From contig CAZTJC010000007.1 of NCBI GenBank assembly GCA_964613945.1, forward strand, positions 62,001 through 126,000: DNA of 64,000 bases, in the 5' to 3' direction. Positions 7,815 to 16,270 of the stretch are shown piece by piece (position 1 is the first letter of the stretch; each line of letters opens with the position of its first letter). Under the pieces are notes generated by a model that did not search any database, was not told where the DNA came from, and saw nothing but the letters and a program-made list of their open reading frames with translations. A program made the translations under genes and the position numbers. Source of the stretch: JAVVHH01 sp964613945 (GTDB lineage Bacteria > Pseudomonadota > Alphaproteobacteria > Acetobacterales > Acetobacteraceae).

Positions 7815-8834
7815 ATGACGACCATGACCCAATTCCTAGTTCGCCTTTTAGCGTCGGCTGCCGTGGCGCTGACGGCCGGTGCGGCCTTCGCCCAAACCAA
7901 GCTCGATGCCGTCACCTTCGGCACCAATTGGCTCGCCCAGGCCGAACATGGCGGCTACTATCAAGCGCTGGCCGACGGCACCTACAAGAAATTCGGGCTC
8001 GACGTCACCATCCGCCAGGGCGGGCCGCAGGCGGCGAACCGCAACCTCCTGATCGCCGGGAAGATCGACTTCTACATGGGCGGCACGCTGGGGTCGTTCG
8101 ATGCCGTCAAGCAGGGCATCCCGGTCGTCACCGTGGCCGCGATCTTCCAGAAGGATCCGCAGGTGCTCATGGCGCATCCGGATGCGGGGGTCGAGACGTT
8201 CGCCGACCTCGCCAAGTTGCCGACGATCTTCATGGGCAAGGAAGGCTACATCACCTATTTCACCTGGATGAAGGCCAACTACAAAGGCTTCAATGACGGC
8301 CAATTCAAACCCTATCAGTTCAACCCGGCGCCTTTCATCGCCGACGCGAAATCCGCCCAGCAGGGCTACATCACCTCCGAGCCCTTTGAAGTGACCAAGC
8401 AAGCCGGCTGGAGCCCCAAAGCCTTTCTGCTGGCCGACCAGGGCTACAATCCGTACTCGACGACGATCGAGACCCAAAGCAAGATGGTCAAGGAGAAGCC
8501 GGAGCTGGTTCAGCGCTTCGTGGATGCGACGATCATCGGTTGGTACACCTACCTGAACGGGGACAACGCCGCTGCGAACCGTATGATCAAGCAGGATAAT
8601 CCGGACATGACCGACGAGCAGATCGCCTACTCGATCCGTACGATGAAATCGGCGGGCATGGTCATTTCCGGCGATGCGGAAACCAAGGGCATCGGTTGCA
8701 TGACGGAAGCGCACTACAAGGATTTCTTCGACAAGATGGTCGCCATCGGCATCGTCGATGCGTCGCTCGACTACCGAAACGCCTACACGACGCAATTCGT
8801 CTGCAAGGGCGTCGGTATGGGATCGAAGGGCTGA
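7815..8834 (+). CDS. NMT1/THI5-like ABC transporter solute-binding protein
   Basis: This 339-residue periplasmic binding protein has a Sec signal (hydrophobic LLASAAVALTAGAAFA with likely cleavage before QTKLD near residue 27) and the NMT1/THI5 fold used by NitT/TauT-type and pyrimidine-precursor importers: TFGTNWLAQAEHGGYYQAL, then FGLDVTIRQGGPQAANRNLL, a SEPFEVTKQAGW segment and a long helical C-terminus. It is followed without a gap by an ATPase and a permease, giving a complete importer. A thiamine-precursor or nucleobase-like substrate would suit the deaminase-like enzyme downstream, but this is inference. Confidence 0.85.
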   Translation: MTTMTQFLVRLLASAAVALTAGAAFAQTKLDAVTFGTNWLAQAEHGGYYQALADGTYKKFGLDVTIRQGGPQAANRNLLIAGKIDFYMGGTLGSFDAVKQGIPVVTVAAIFQKDPQVLMAHPDAGVETFADLAKLPTIFMGKEGYITYFTWMKANYKGFNDGQFKPYQFNPAPFIADAKSAQQGYITSEPFEVTKQAGWSPKAFLLADQGYNPYSTTIETQSKMVKEKPELVQRFVDATIIGWYTYLNGDNAAANRMIKQDNPDMTDEQIAYSIRTMKSAGMVISGDAETKGIGCMTEAHYKDFFDKMVAIGIVDASLDYRNAYTTQFVCKGVGMGSKG

Positions 8835-9601
8835 CGGAAACCGCTGCGCGGCCGCTCGTCTCGGCCCGGAACGTCACCAAGCGGTTCTCCAACGGAACGC
8901 TTGCACTGTCGGACATGACGCTGGACATCTTCCCGGGCGAGTTCGTCAGCCTGCTCGGTCCGTCCGGCTGCGGCAAATCCACGGCCCTGCGTATCATCGC
9001 CGGTCTTGGGGGAGCGACCACGGGGACCGTCGAGGGCCCCGGTGCGGGCGCCGACATCGGCTTCGTCTTCCAGGAGCCGACGCTGATGCCCTGGCGCACC
9101 GTGTTCGGCAACGTGCACCTGCCGCTCCGCCTGAAAGGCATTGGCAAAGTGGCTGCGCGGGACCGGGTCATGGCCGCGCTGGAGACCGTCGGGCTCGCCG
9201 ACTTCAGCGCCGCTTACCCCCGCCAGCTATCCGGCGGTATGAAGATGCGAGCCTCGATCGCACGCGCCCTGGTCACCAACCCGGCCATCTTGCTGATGGA
9301 CGAACCGTTCGGAGCGCTCGACGAGATTACCCGGCAGAAGCTCAACGATGACGTCCTGCGCCTTTGGCACGCAGCCGCGCTGACCGTCGTGTTCGTCACC
9401 CATTCCGTCTACGAGGCCGCTTATCTCTCCAGCCGTATCGTCGTCATGGGCGCGCGACCCGGCCGGATCGTCACCGACCTGGCTCTCCCCGACCCCTGGC
9501 CCCGCGCGGCGGATTTCCGCACAACGGCGCGGTATGCCGAGCTGACACGCACCGTCTCCGAAACGCTCGAAGCCGCGATCCGGCCCAGGGTCGCGGCTTG
9601 A
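8831..9601 (+). CDS. ABC transporter ATP-binding protein (NitT/TauT type)
   Basis: The protein has Walker A GPSGCGKST, a Q-loop in FVFQEPTLMPWRT, signature LSGGMKMR and Walker B ILLMDEPFGALDE, all standard for a NitT/TauT-class importer ATPase. No ATG, GTG or TTG lies at the expected start. In frame, the options are a TTG at 8696 deep inside the previous gene, or a CTG at 8831 whose TGA overlap (CTGA) mirrors the junctions of neighbouring genes; I chose the latter, giving 256 residues. The start codon is therefore uncertain while the gene itself is not. Confidence 0.85.
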   Translation: MTETAARPLVSARNVTKRFSNGTLALSDMTLDIFPGEFVSLLGPSGCGKSTALRIIAGLGGATTGTVEGPGAGADIGFVFQEPTLMPWRTVFGNVHLPLRLKGIGKVAARDRVMAALETVGLADFSAAYPRQLSGGMKMRASIARALVTNPAILLMDEPFGALDEITRQKLNDDVLRLWHAAALTVVFVTHSVYEAAYLSSRIVVMGARPGRIVTDLALPDPWPRAADFRTTARYAELTRTVSETLEAAIRPRVAA

Positions 9602-10431
9602 ACGACCTGCCTGTCATCGGCGTCACGCCCGCCGCGCCGGGCCGCGCCGCCGAGCGGGCACTCAGGATCGCAGTGCCCGTCATCGTGCTCCTGCTGACCG
9701 TCCTTGCGTGGCAGCTCTACGTCACGCTCGAGGCGGTGCCGACCTACATCCTACCCAGCCCGGTGCGTGTCGCCACCGCGCTGTGGACCGATTGGAACAC
9801 GCTCTACCCGGCCCTGTTGGTCACCTTGCGCATCACCATCACCGCCTTGGTGCTGGCGCTGATCGGTGGTGTGGCGCTGGCCGTGTTGCTGATCCAATCG
9901 CGCTGGATCGAACTCGCGCTTTACCCATACGCGGTCATCCTCCAGGTGACGCCGATCGTGGCGATCGCGCCGCTGCTGCTGGTCTATTTGTCCTCGACTC
10001 AGACGGTGCTGCTGATCTGCGCCTTCCTGGTCGCGTTCTTTCCGATCCTGTCGAACATGGTCCAGGGATTGAAGAGCATCGACCATAACCTGCTTAACCT
10101 GTTCGAATTATATCGCGCCTCCCGGCTGCAGACGCTGCTGCTGCTGAAGCTGCCGGCCGCCCTGCCCTATTTCATGGCCGGGTTGAGGATCGGTGGTGGT
10201 TTGGCGCTGATCGCCGCCGTGGTCGCGGAGTTCGCCGCGGGGTCCGCAGGCGCCGGGTCGGGCCTGGCGTTCCGTCTGTTGGAGGCGCAGTACCGGCTCA
10301 ACATCCCCCGCCTGTTCGCGACCCTGCTGCTGCTCTCGGTGACGGGGGTCGCGATCTTCGGACTGACGTCGCTCATCTCCTGGCTCTGCCTTCGCCGCTG
10401 GCATGAAAGCGCGCTCCGGCGCGAGAACTGA
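9598..10431 (+). CDS. ABC transporter permease (NitT/TauT type)
   Basis: The 277-residue permease has about six transmembrane segments, begins its core with VPVIVLLLTVLAWQLYV and contains the binding-protein-dependent transport motif region around LKLPAALPYFMAGLRIGGGLALIAAVVAEF (EAA-loop equivalent). It presumably forms a homodimeric channel with the ATPase just upstream. The best start is TTG at 9598, overlapping the ATPase stop as TTGA; no ATG is available before the first membrane segment. The deaminase-like gene follows after four bases. Confidence 0.85.
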   Translation: MNDLPVIGVTPAAPGRAAERALRIAVPVIVLLLTVLAWQLYVTLEAVPTYILPSPVRVATALWTDWNTLYPALLVTLRITITALVLALIGGVALAVLLIQSRWIELALYPYAVILQVTPIVAIAPLLLVYLSSTQTVLLICAFLVAFFPILSNMVQGLKSIDHNLLNLFELYRASRLQTLLLLKLPAALPYFMAGLRIGGGLALIAAVVAEFAAGSAGAGSGLAFRLLEAQYRLNIPRLFATLLLLSVTGVAIFGLTSLISWLCLRRWHESALRREN

Positions 10432-10435
10432 CCCG

Positions 10436-11722
10436 ATGTCCAATCCTACCTTTCTCCGCAACGCGACCCTGCCAACGGCGTTCACGCCCGGTTCGGGTGA
10501 TGGCCTCGACCGCGTCGACATCGCGCTCGAAGACGGCGTCATCACCGCCATCACGCCAAGCGGCAGCCCGGTGCCCGACGCCGCGACCGTCCATGATTGC
10601 GACGGCGGCCTGATCTTCCCAGCCTTCGTCGACTTGCACACCCATCTCGACAAGGGACAGATCTGGCCGCGGCGATCCAACCCCGACGGTAGCTTCATGG
10701 GCGCCCTCAACGCCGTCATGGCTGACCGCGAGGCCAATTGGAGCGCCGACGACGTGGAGCGACGCATGGAGTTCGCCATACGCTGCGCCTACGCCCACGG
10801 CACCGCCGCGATCCGCACCCACCTGGATTCCGCACCGCCGCAGGGCGCCATCACCTGGCCGGTGTTCGACCGCCTGCGCAGCCGGTGGGCAGGGCGCATA
10901 GAGCTGCAAGCCGTGGCCCTGCTCGGGCCGGACCCGTTGCTCGATCGCGGGTTGGTCGACGAGGTCGCGGCAACGGTCAAGACCTATGGTGGCAGGCTCG
11001 GTGGCGCGATCTCGGTGCATGAGCGGGCTGCCGACGCCATCGCCGCGGTCGTCGATGCCGCCGGCCGGCATGGGCTCGACCTCGACCTGCACATCGACGA
11101 GAGCGAGGACCCGGCGTCCCGTTCCCTGCGCAGCCTGGCCGACACGGTCGTCGCCACCGGGTTCACCGGCAGCGTCGTCGCCGGCCATTGCTGCTCGCTG
11201 GCCATCCATGACGAAGCGTTCGCGGCAGCAACGATCGCGCGCGTCGCCGAAGCCGGGATCGCCGTCGTCTCGCTGCCGATGTGCAACCTGTATCTGCAGG
11301 ACCGTCATGCCGGCCGCACCCCACGCTGGCGCGGCGTTACCCCTGTTCAGGAACTGCGCCAGGCGGGGGTTTCCGTCTGCCTTGCCTCGGATAACACGCG
11401 CGACCCGTTCTACGCCTATGGCGACCTCGACGGGCTCGAGGTGCTGCGCGAAGCCGCCCGTATCGCCCATCTCGATCATCCCATGGAGGAGGCGTTCGGC
11501 TGGGCCCGGGCCGTCTCGGCCACCCCCGCCCGCATCGGCGGCTTTGCCTATCGCGGCGAGATCGCGCCCGGCGCTTCGGCCGACCTGGTCCTGTTCCGCG
11601 CCCGCAGCTGGACCGAGCTGATGGCCCGGCCGCAATCCGACCGCATCGTGCTCCGCTCCGGCCGTGTCATCGATCGCACATTGCCGGACCACCGCGAGCT
11701 CGACGACCTCATGCACAGGTGA
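10436..11722 (+). CDS. Cytosine-deaminase-like metal-dependent hydrolase
   Basis: The 428-residue protein has the CodA-like amidohydrolase pattern: a small N-terminal beta-sandwich with GLIFPAFVDLHTHLDKG (HxH metal pair near residues 68-74), IRTHLDSAP, LDLHIDESED, VVAGHCCSL, LASDNTRDPFYAYGD with the final metal Asp, and the sandwich-closing APGASADLVLFRAR. Such enzymes deaminate or hydrolyse cytosine, creatinine, isoguanine or related rings. Its position behind an importer and opposite a creatininase-family enzyme supports N-heterocycle breakdown. The ATG at 10436 is chosen at the start of homology. It overlaps the FAD gene by GTGA. Confidence 0.83.
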   Translation: MSNPTFLRNATLPTAFTPGSGDGLDRVDIALEDGVITAITPSGSPVPDAATVHDCDGGLIFPAFVDLHTHLDKGQIWPRRSNPDGSFMGALNAVMADREANWSADDVERRMEFAIRCAYAHGTAAIRTHLDSAPPQGAITWPVFDRLRSRWAGRIELQAVALLGPDPLLDRGLVDEVAATVKTYGGRLGGAISVHERAADAIAAVVDAAGRHGLDLDLHIDESEDPASRSLRSLADTVVATGFTGSVVAGHCCSLAIHDEAFAAATIARVAEAGIAVVSLPMCNLYLQDRHAGRTPRWRGVTPVQELRQAGVSVCLASDNTRDPFYAYGDLDGLEVLREAARIAHLDHPMEEAFGWARAVSATPARIGGFAYRGEIAPGASADLVLFRARSWTELMARPQSDRIVLRSGRVIDRTLPDHRELDDLMHR

Positions 11723-13125
11723 ACCGCATGGACCTCCAAGCTCTGCAAGCGTTCCGGGCCGACCTCGGCGACATTCCCGTCGAGGACAATCCGAAACTCG
11801 TCCAACTCAAGAGCCGCGACTTCTACTGGTATTCGCCGGTGCTGAAGCGAAAGCTCGGCCAGGTCACCGGCGATCTCGTGGTCGCGCCGCGCTCGACGCA
11901 GGACGTGGTCACGGTCCTGGCTAGCGCGCACCGCCATGGTGTGCCGGTGACGCCGCGCGGGGCCGGCACGGGCAATTACGGCCAGGCGATGCCGCTCTCG
12001 GGCGGGGTCATCCTCGATCTCGCCGGCATGAACAAGGTGCTGGGCTCCAGCGCCATGACGGTGCGTGCCGAAGCCGGGGCGATCCTGGCCAAGGTGGATG
12101 CGGCAACGCAGGCTGCCCACGGCGCAGAGATGCGCTTTCATCCCTCCACCTATCGCACGGCGACGCTGGGCGGCTTCATCGCCGGCGGCTCCGGCGGGGT
12201 CGGGTCGATCCGCTGGGGCGGCTTGCGCAATTTCGGCAACATCATTGGCCTCAAGGTCGTCACCTGCGAGCCGGCCCCGCGCATCCTCGACCTCGTCGGC
12301 ACCGACATCCTCAAGGTGGCGCACGCCTACGGCACCAACGGCATCATCGTCGAAGCGGAGATCCCGTTGACTGCCGCCTATCCGTGGATCGACGTGATCG
12401 CCGGGTTCTCCAGCATCCAGGATGCGTGCCGGTTCGCGCGCAACGTCGCGCTGCAGGACGGCGTGCTGCTCAAGGAGGTCGCCCCGATCGCCGCTCCTGT
12501 TCCCCACGACTACTTCGTTCGGCACCAGAAGTTCATCCGCCGGGAGCAGTCGGTCGTGGTCATGATGGCGGCCCCACAAGCCATGCACGCACTGAGCGTG
12601 TTCCTCGCCCACGAGAAGGGCGAGATGCTCTACCGTTCCGACCAGGCCGACGCCGGCGACCTCGATCTGCTTCCACCGGCCTACGAGCTGACGTGGAACC
12701 ACACAACGCTGCGCGCCCTCAAGGTGGACCCGTCGGTGACATACCTGCAGACGCAATATCCCGATCTCGAAACGCTCTGCAAAATCATCGACATCTTCGG
12801 CGACGAGATGCCGATGCATAACGAGATGATCCGCTTCGACGGCCGCATCGTGTTCTCCGGCCTGCCGATCGTCCGCTTCAAGAGCGAGGAGCGCCTCGAA
12901 GAGATCATCCGCATCCACGAGGATCTCGGCGCCCGCGTGTTCAACCCGCATCGCTACACGCTCGAGGAAGGCGGCATGAAGCGCAGCGACCCCGGGCAAC
13001 TCGCCTTCAAGCGCGAGGCCGACCCGGCGGGTATCCTCAACCCGGGCAAGATGATCGCCTGGGAGAACCCGGATTTCGATTTCTCCGCCGGATCGGCCTT
13101 CAGGTTCTCGAGTCTGGCGCCTTAG
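11719..13125 (+). CDS. FAD-binding oxidoreductase (GlcD-like)
   Basis: The 468-residue product has an FAD_binding_4 (PCMH-type) domain: VVAPRSTQDVVTVLASAHRHG, then TPRGAGTGNYGQAMPLSGG and a Gly-rich GGFIAGGSGGVGSIRWGG loop, followed by a C-terminal FAD-linked oxidase region ending in NPGKMIAW. Relatives oxidise hydroxy acids, lactate or aldonolactones. GTG 11719 overlaps the previous stop; ATG 11728 is an alternative. Its stop overlaps the stop of the convergent LysR gene by two bases. It would oxidise a product of the deaminase-like step (inference); its electron acceptor is unknown. Confidence 0.83.
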   Translation: MNRMDLQALQAFRADLGDIPVEDNPKLVQLKSRDFYWYSPVLKRKLGQVTGDLVVAPRSTQDVVTVLASAHRHGVPVTPRGAGTGNYGQAMPLSGGVILDLAGMNKVLGSSAMTVRAEAGAILAKVDAATQAAHGAEMRFHPSTYRTATLGGFIAGGSGGVGSIRWGGLRNFGNIIGLKVVTCEPAPRILDLVGTDILKVAHAYGTNGIIVEAEIPLTAAYPWIDVIAGFSSIQDACRFARNVALQDGVLLKEVAPIAAPVPHDYFVRHQKFIRREQSVVVMMAAPQAMHALSVFLAHEKGEMLYRSDQADAGDLDLLPPAYELTWNHTTLRALKVDPSVTYLQTQYPDLETLCKIIDIFGDEMPMHNEMIRFDGRIVFSGLPIVRFKSEERLEEIIRIHEDLGARVFNPHRYTLEEGGMKRSDPGQLAFKREADPAGILNPGKMIAWENPDFDFSAGSAFRFSSLAP

Positions 13126-14030
13126 GGCGTCAGCTCTGCCGCGGCGAACACCCCCGCTGTCCAGTCCACGAATACCCGCAGCCGGGTGCTCAGGTGCCGG
13201 TTGGGTGGATAAACGACGTGCAAGGGTAGCGGCGGCACGCTCCATTCCTCCAGGACCGGACGCAATGCCCCGCTCTTCAGGTGACGATGCACCATGAAAT
13301 AGGGGATCTGGAGGATGCCGTGGCCGGCCAGCCCAGCCGCGAGATAGGTCTGTGATTCGTTCGCCGCCACCCGGTAATCGGCGATCACCTCGAGCGTTTC
13401 CCCGCTCCGGCTGAACCGCAGCGGATGCGGTTGGCCGAGCCGCTGTTTCAGGTAGGCGACAACCCGGTGATCGCGCTCGAGGGTCGTCGGATGGTCCGGC
13501 ATGCCGTGCCTGTCCAGATAAGCCGGCGCGGCACAGGTCGTCATGTGCATCTCCGCGATGCGACGCGCGATCAGCGATAAGTCGCCAATGACGCCGGCGC
13601 GGATCACACAGTCCACGTTCTCCGTCACCAGATCGGCCGGGCGGTCCGAGACGCCGATCTCAAGCTGGATGTCAGGATACTTTGCGTAAAAGCCGTCCAA
13701 GGCCGGCACGATGATGTCCTGCGCAATGGAGGACGACACGTCGATCCTCAACCGACCGCGGGGTCGGGCTTGGGACGCGGTCACGCTCGCATCAAGCTCC
13801 TGCAGATCCGATAGCACCTGCACCGCGCGTTCGTAGTAGGCGGCGCCATCGGACGTGACGGCCAGCCGGCGGGTGGTGCGGCTGAGCAGCCTGGTGTGCA
13901 GGTGGGCTTCCAGTTGCTGCACCAGCTTGCTCACCGTCGGTTTGGGCACGCCCAGCGTAGCGGCAGCCTGCGTGAAGCTGCCGGTTTCCACGATGCGGGT
14001 GAAGGCGCGAAGCGCGGCTAGCTGGTCCAT
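13122..14030 (-). CDS. LysR-family transcriptional regulator next to an efflux operon
   Basis: The 302-residue protein has a LysR winged helix at residues 1-60 (FTRIVETGSFTQAAATLG, TVSKLVQQLE, LLSRTTRRLAVT) and a type 2 periplasmic-binding effector domain, of the subgroup with IDVSSSIAQDIIVPAL and DCVIRAG. ATG 14030 matches the family start. It is divergent from the hydrolase-like/RND operon at 14125; a 24-base inverted repeat lies eleven bases upstream of its start codon, so self-control and control of the efflux operon are likely. Its stop overlaps that of the convergent FAD oxidoreductase gene. Confidence 0.92.
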   Translation of the reverse strand: MDQLAALRAFTRIVETGSFTQAAATLGVPKPTVSKLVQQLEAHLHTRLLSRTTRRLAVTSDGAAYYERAVQVLSDLQELDASVTASQARPRGRLRIDVSSSIAQDIIVPALDGFYAKYPDIQLEIGVSDRPADLVTENVDCVIRAGVIGDLSLIARRIAEMHMTTCAAPAYLDRHGMPDHPTTLERDHRVVAYLKQRLGQPHPLRFSRSGETLEVIADYRVAANESQTYLAAGLAGHGILQIPYFMVHRHLKSGALRPVLEEWSVPPLPLHVVYPPNRHLSTRLRVFVDWTAGVFAAAELTP

Positions 14031-14040
14031 GATCTGCGTC

Positions 14041-14064
14041 GATTGTCTCTGTGCGGAGACAATC
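14041..14064. promoter_or_regulatory. Perfect inverted repeat, probable operator
   Basis: GATTGTCTC at 14041-14049 and GAGACAATC at 14056-14064 are exact 9-base inverted arms around a 6-base spacer. The site lies in the 94-base gap between the divergent LysR gene and the alpha/beta-hydrolase/RND operon, next to an AT-rich stretch (TTATCGCGAAAAACGG, TATTATATC) that could hold the plus-strand promoter. The arms are long and exact, as expected for a dimeric regulator. It was found by eye; no binding data. Confidence 0.7.
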
Positions 14065-14124
14065 TTATCGCGAAAAACGGTATTATATCCATCCTGAGCC
14101 AGCCCTATTCTCAGTCCGTTACGC

Positions 14125-14970
14125 ATGAGTAGCGGTATGACGGTTCAAACGACTTTCGAGCAGGTCAGGCTCCCCGGCTTCCCAGCCACCATCGGCATCC
14201 GCGTGGTGCAGGGCGTCGTTGCACGTCCGGCGCCGCTGGTGCTGCACATGCCGGGCGGGACCTTCATGGGTGTGCCGGGTCCGCGACCGGTCGTGGAGCT
14301 GCTGGCCCAGGCGGGAGCCGTGGTGGTTTCTGCAGATTATCCGGCAGGGCCCGAGCATCCGTTTCCGCAGGCAGTAGAAATCTTGTACGCGCTATTGTGC
14401 CACCTGCACCAGAACCGCACCCAGTGGGTGGCCCGGCGCTCGCCGCTGATGGTCGCCGGCGAGGAGGCGGGCGGCAACCTGGCCGCCGCCCTAACGCTGA
14501 TGGCGCGCGACCGGCTAGGGCCGCCCATCGCCGGGCAGATCCTGCTCTCGCCGATGCTCGACGCCGGCATGGCCACGTGTTCGTTCCGGGATGCGGAGGC
14601 CGGGCCGGTGGGGTGCAAATGGGCCGATGGCTGGACGCTGTATCTCGGTCGCGCCGACAACGCAGCTCATCCCTACGCCGTTCCGGCCCGCAGCACGCGG
14701 CTGCACCGCCTGCCGCCGGCGCTGCTCGTCACGACGCCGGACGACCCGATGCGCGACGAATGCCTGGCCTATGCCGCCTGCCTGAAACAGGCCGGTATCG
14801 TCATCCACGCCCGGGCGCTGGCGGCGCCTGACTGGCCCGACGCGCTGCAGCGGGCCCTCGGTCCCAAGGCCCCGCCGGATTGGGTGGGTGCCGTTCGTTC
14901 CAACATCGCCGATTTCTTCGCAGCGGTGACGCCGGGCCTGATCCCGGCTCCCGTCCATATCGAGGCTTGA
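14125..14970 (+). CDS. Alpha/beta-hydrolase-like protein with a lost nucleophile
   Basis: The 281-residue product has the hormone-sensitive-lipase-like alpha/beta-hydrolase fold: an HGGG-like oxyanion strand altered to HMPGGTFMG (41-49), DYPAGPEHPFPQA and, in place of the GDSAGG nucleophile elbow, GEEAGG at 112-117, so the catalytic Ser is Glu114. The acid region TTPDDPMRDE is kept, but the usual His segment reads APDWPDAL, without His. It is therefore probably not an esterase. It precedes the RND adaptor gene by two bases, so it is co-transcribed with an efflux pump. It may bind the pump substrate or be a relic. ATG 14137 is an alternative start. Confidence 0.8.
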   Translation: MSSGMTVQTTFEQVRLPGFPATIGIRVVQGVVARPAPLVLHMPGGTFMGVPGPRPVVELLAQAGAVVVSADYPAGPEHPFPQAVEILYALLCHLHQNRTQWVARRSPLMVAGEEAGGNLAAALTLMARDRLGPPIAGQILLSPMLDAGMATCSFRDAEAGPVGCKWADGWTLYLGRADNAAHPYAVPARSTRLHRLPPALLVTTPDDPMRDECLAYAACLKQAGIVIHARALAAPDWPDALQRALGPKAPPDWVGAVRSNIADFFAAVTPGLIPAPVHIEA

Positions 14971-14972
14971 CC

Positions 14973-16250
14973 ATGATTGACTACGACCCCGCCAAGACCA
15001 CCGTGCCCGCCCCGCAGCAGACGACCCGGCCCGGCTCCCGCCGCGGCAGGAAGCTGGCGGGCACCGTTGCGCTCGCCGCCGCCCTGGCAGGCAGCGCCTA
15101 TCTGCTGGCGCCGCGGTTCATGCCGTTGCTGAACGGCAATAGCCAGGTGGCTGCCGCCCCGGCGGCTCCGGCCGCCATTCCCGTCTCGGTGGCCACCGTC
15201 GAGCAGAAGGACACGGCGATCTGGGCCGACTTCTCTGGCCGCCTCGAAGCGGTGGGCCGGGTGGAGATCCGGCCCCGGGCTGCGGGTGCCATCATCCAGG
15301 CGCACTTCCGCGAAGGTGCGATGGTGAAACGCAACGACCTGTTATTCACCATCGACCCGGCGCCGTACACGGCCCTGGTGCAGGGTGCCGAGGCCCAGCT
15401 TGCCTCGGCCCAGGCGCGATTTGCCCTGGCGGCCAAGGAGCAGCAGCGCGCCCAGCAACTGGTCGGCAGCGGCTTCACCCCGCAGCGCGACGTGGACCAG
15501 CGGGTCAACGAGTTGCGCGCGGCGGAAGCGAACCTGCGCGGGATGCAGGCGGCACTCGACACGGCGCGCTTGAACCTGAGCTTTACCGAGGTGCGCGCGC
15601 CCATCGCCGGCCGCGTGGGGCGGATCGAGGTCACGGCGGGGAACCTGGTTCCCGAGGGGCCCACCGCGCCGGTGCTCACCACGCTGGTATCAGTCAATCC
15701 GATCTACGCCAGCTTCGAGGCGGATGAGCAGTCTCTGGCGCGCGCGCTGGCTAGCCTGGGAAGCACCCCGGAAGCGGCGGGCGACCTGGTCGGGCAGATC
15801 GAGCGTATCCCCGTGCAGATGGGTACGCTGGCAGCGCCGGGAACGCCGTTCCAGGGACGGCTGCAACTGGTCGACAACGTGGTGGACGGGCGCAGCGGCA
15901 CCGTTCGCGTGCGGGCGGTGTTCGACAACCCCGACGGCCGGCTGATGCCGGGGCAGTTCGCACGGCTGCGTTTGGGGCTGGCGCATACGGAGCCGGCGCT
16001 GGCCATCAGCGAGGGCGCTATCGGCACCGACCAGGATCGCCGCTTCGTCATGGTCGTGGGCGCGGACGATAAGGTCGCCTACCGCCAGGTGTCGTTGGGC
16101 GGCACCGTGGACGGCATGCGCCTGGTGACGTCCGGCCTGAAGCCCGGCGAGCGCATTGTGGTCAACGGCCTGCAACGCATCCGGCCCGGTGCCCTGGTGG
16201 CGCCACAGCCCGTGCCGATGAACGCGCCCGCCACCCTCGCGACTCGCTGA
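14973..16250 (+). CDS. RND efflux periplasmic adaptor (membrane fusion protein)
   Basis: The 425-residue protein has a short cytoplasmic tail, one N-terminal membrane anchor (TVALAAALAGSAYLLA near residues 30-45), a barrel-sandwich/lipoyl part (RVEIRPRAAGAIIQAHFREGAMV), an alpha-hairpin around residues 130-200 with many Ala/Gln/Arg heptads, the return VRAPIAGRVGRIEVTAGNLV, and a beta-barrel and membrane-proximal domain ending RIRPGALVAPQPV. It links an inner-membrane RND pump to an outer-membrane channel. It is located directly before the pump gene. Regulation is probably by the divergent LysR protein. Confidence 0.92.
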   Translation: MIDYDPAKTTVPAPQQTTRPGSRRGRKLAGTVALAAALAGSAYLLAPRFMPLLNGNSQVAAAPAAPAAIPVSVATVEQKDTAIWADFSGRLEAVGRVEIRPRAAGAIIQAHFREGAMVKRNDLLFTIDPAPYTALVQGAEAQLASAQARFALAAKEQQRAQQLVGSGFTPQRDVDQRVNELRAAEANLRGMQAALDTARLNLSFTEVRAPIAGRVGRIEVTAGNLVPEGPTAPVLTTLVSVNPIYASFEADEQSLARALASLGSTPEAAGDLVGQIERIPVQMGTLAAPGTPFQGRLQLVDNVVDGRSGTVRVRAVFDNPDGRLMPGQFARLRLGLAHTEPALAISEGAIGTDQDRRFVMVVGADDKVAYRQVSLGGTVDGMRLVTSGLKPGERIVVNGLQRIRPGALVAPQPVPMNAPATLATR

Positions 16251-16270
16251 ACCCGACCGGACCACATTCC

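Noticed and set aside
11548..13245. 565-residue minus-strand open frame opposite the FAD oxidoreductase
   Set aside because: It overlaps three well-supported genes, has no recognisable motif and is explained by high third-position GC.
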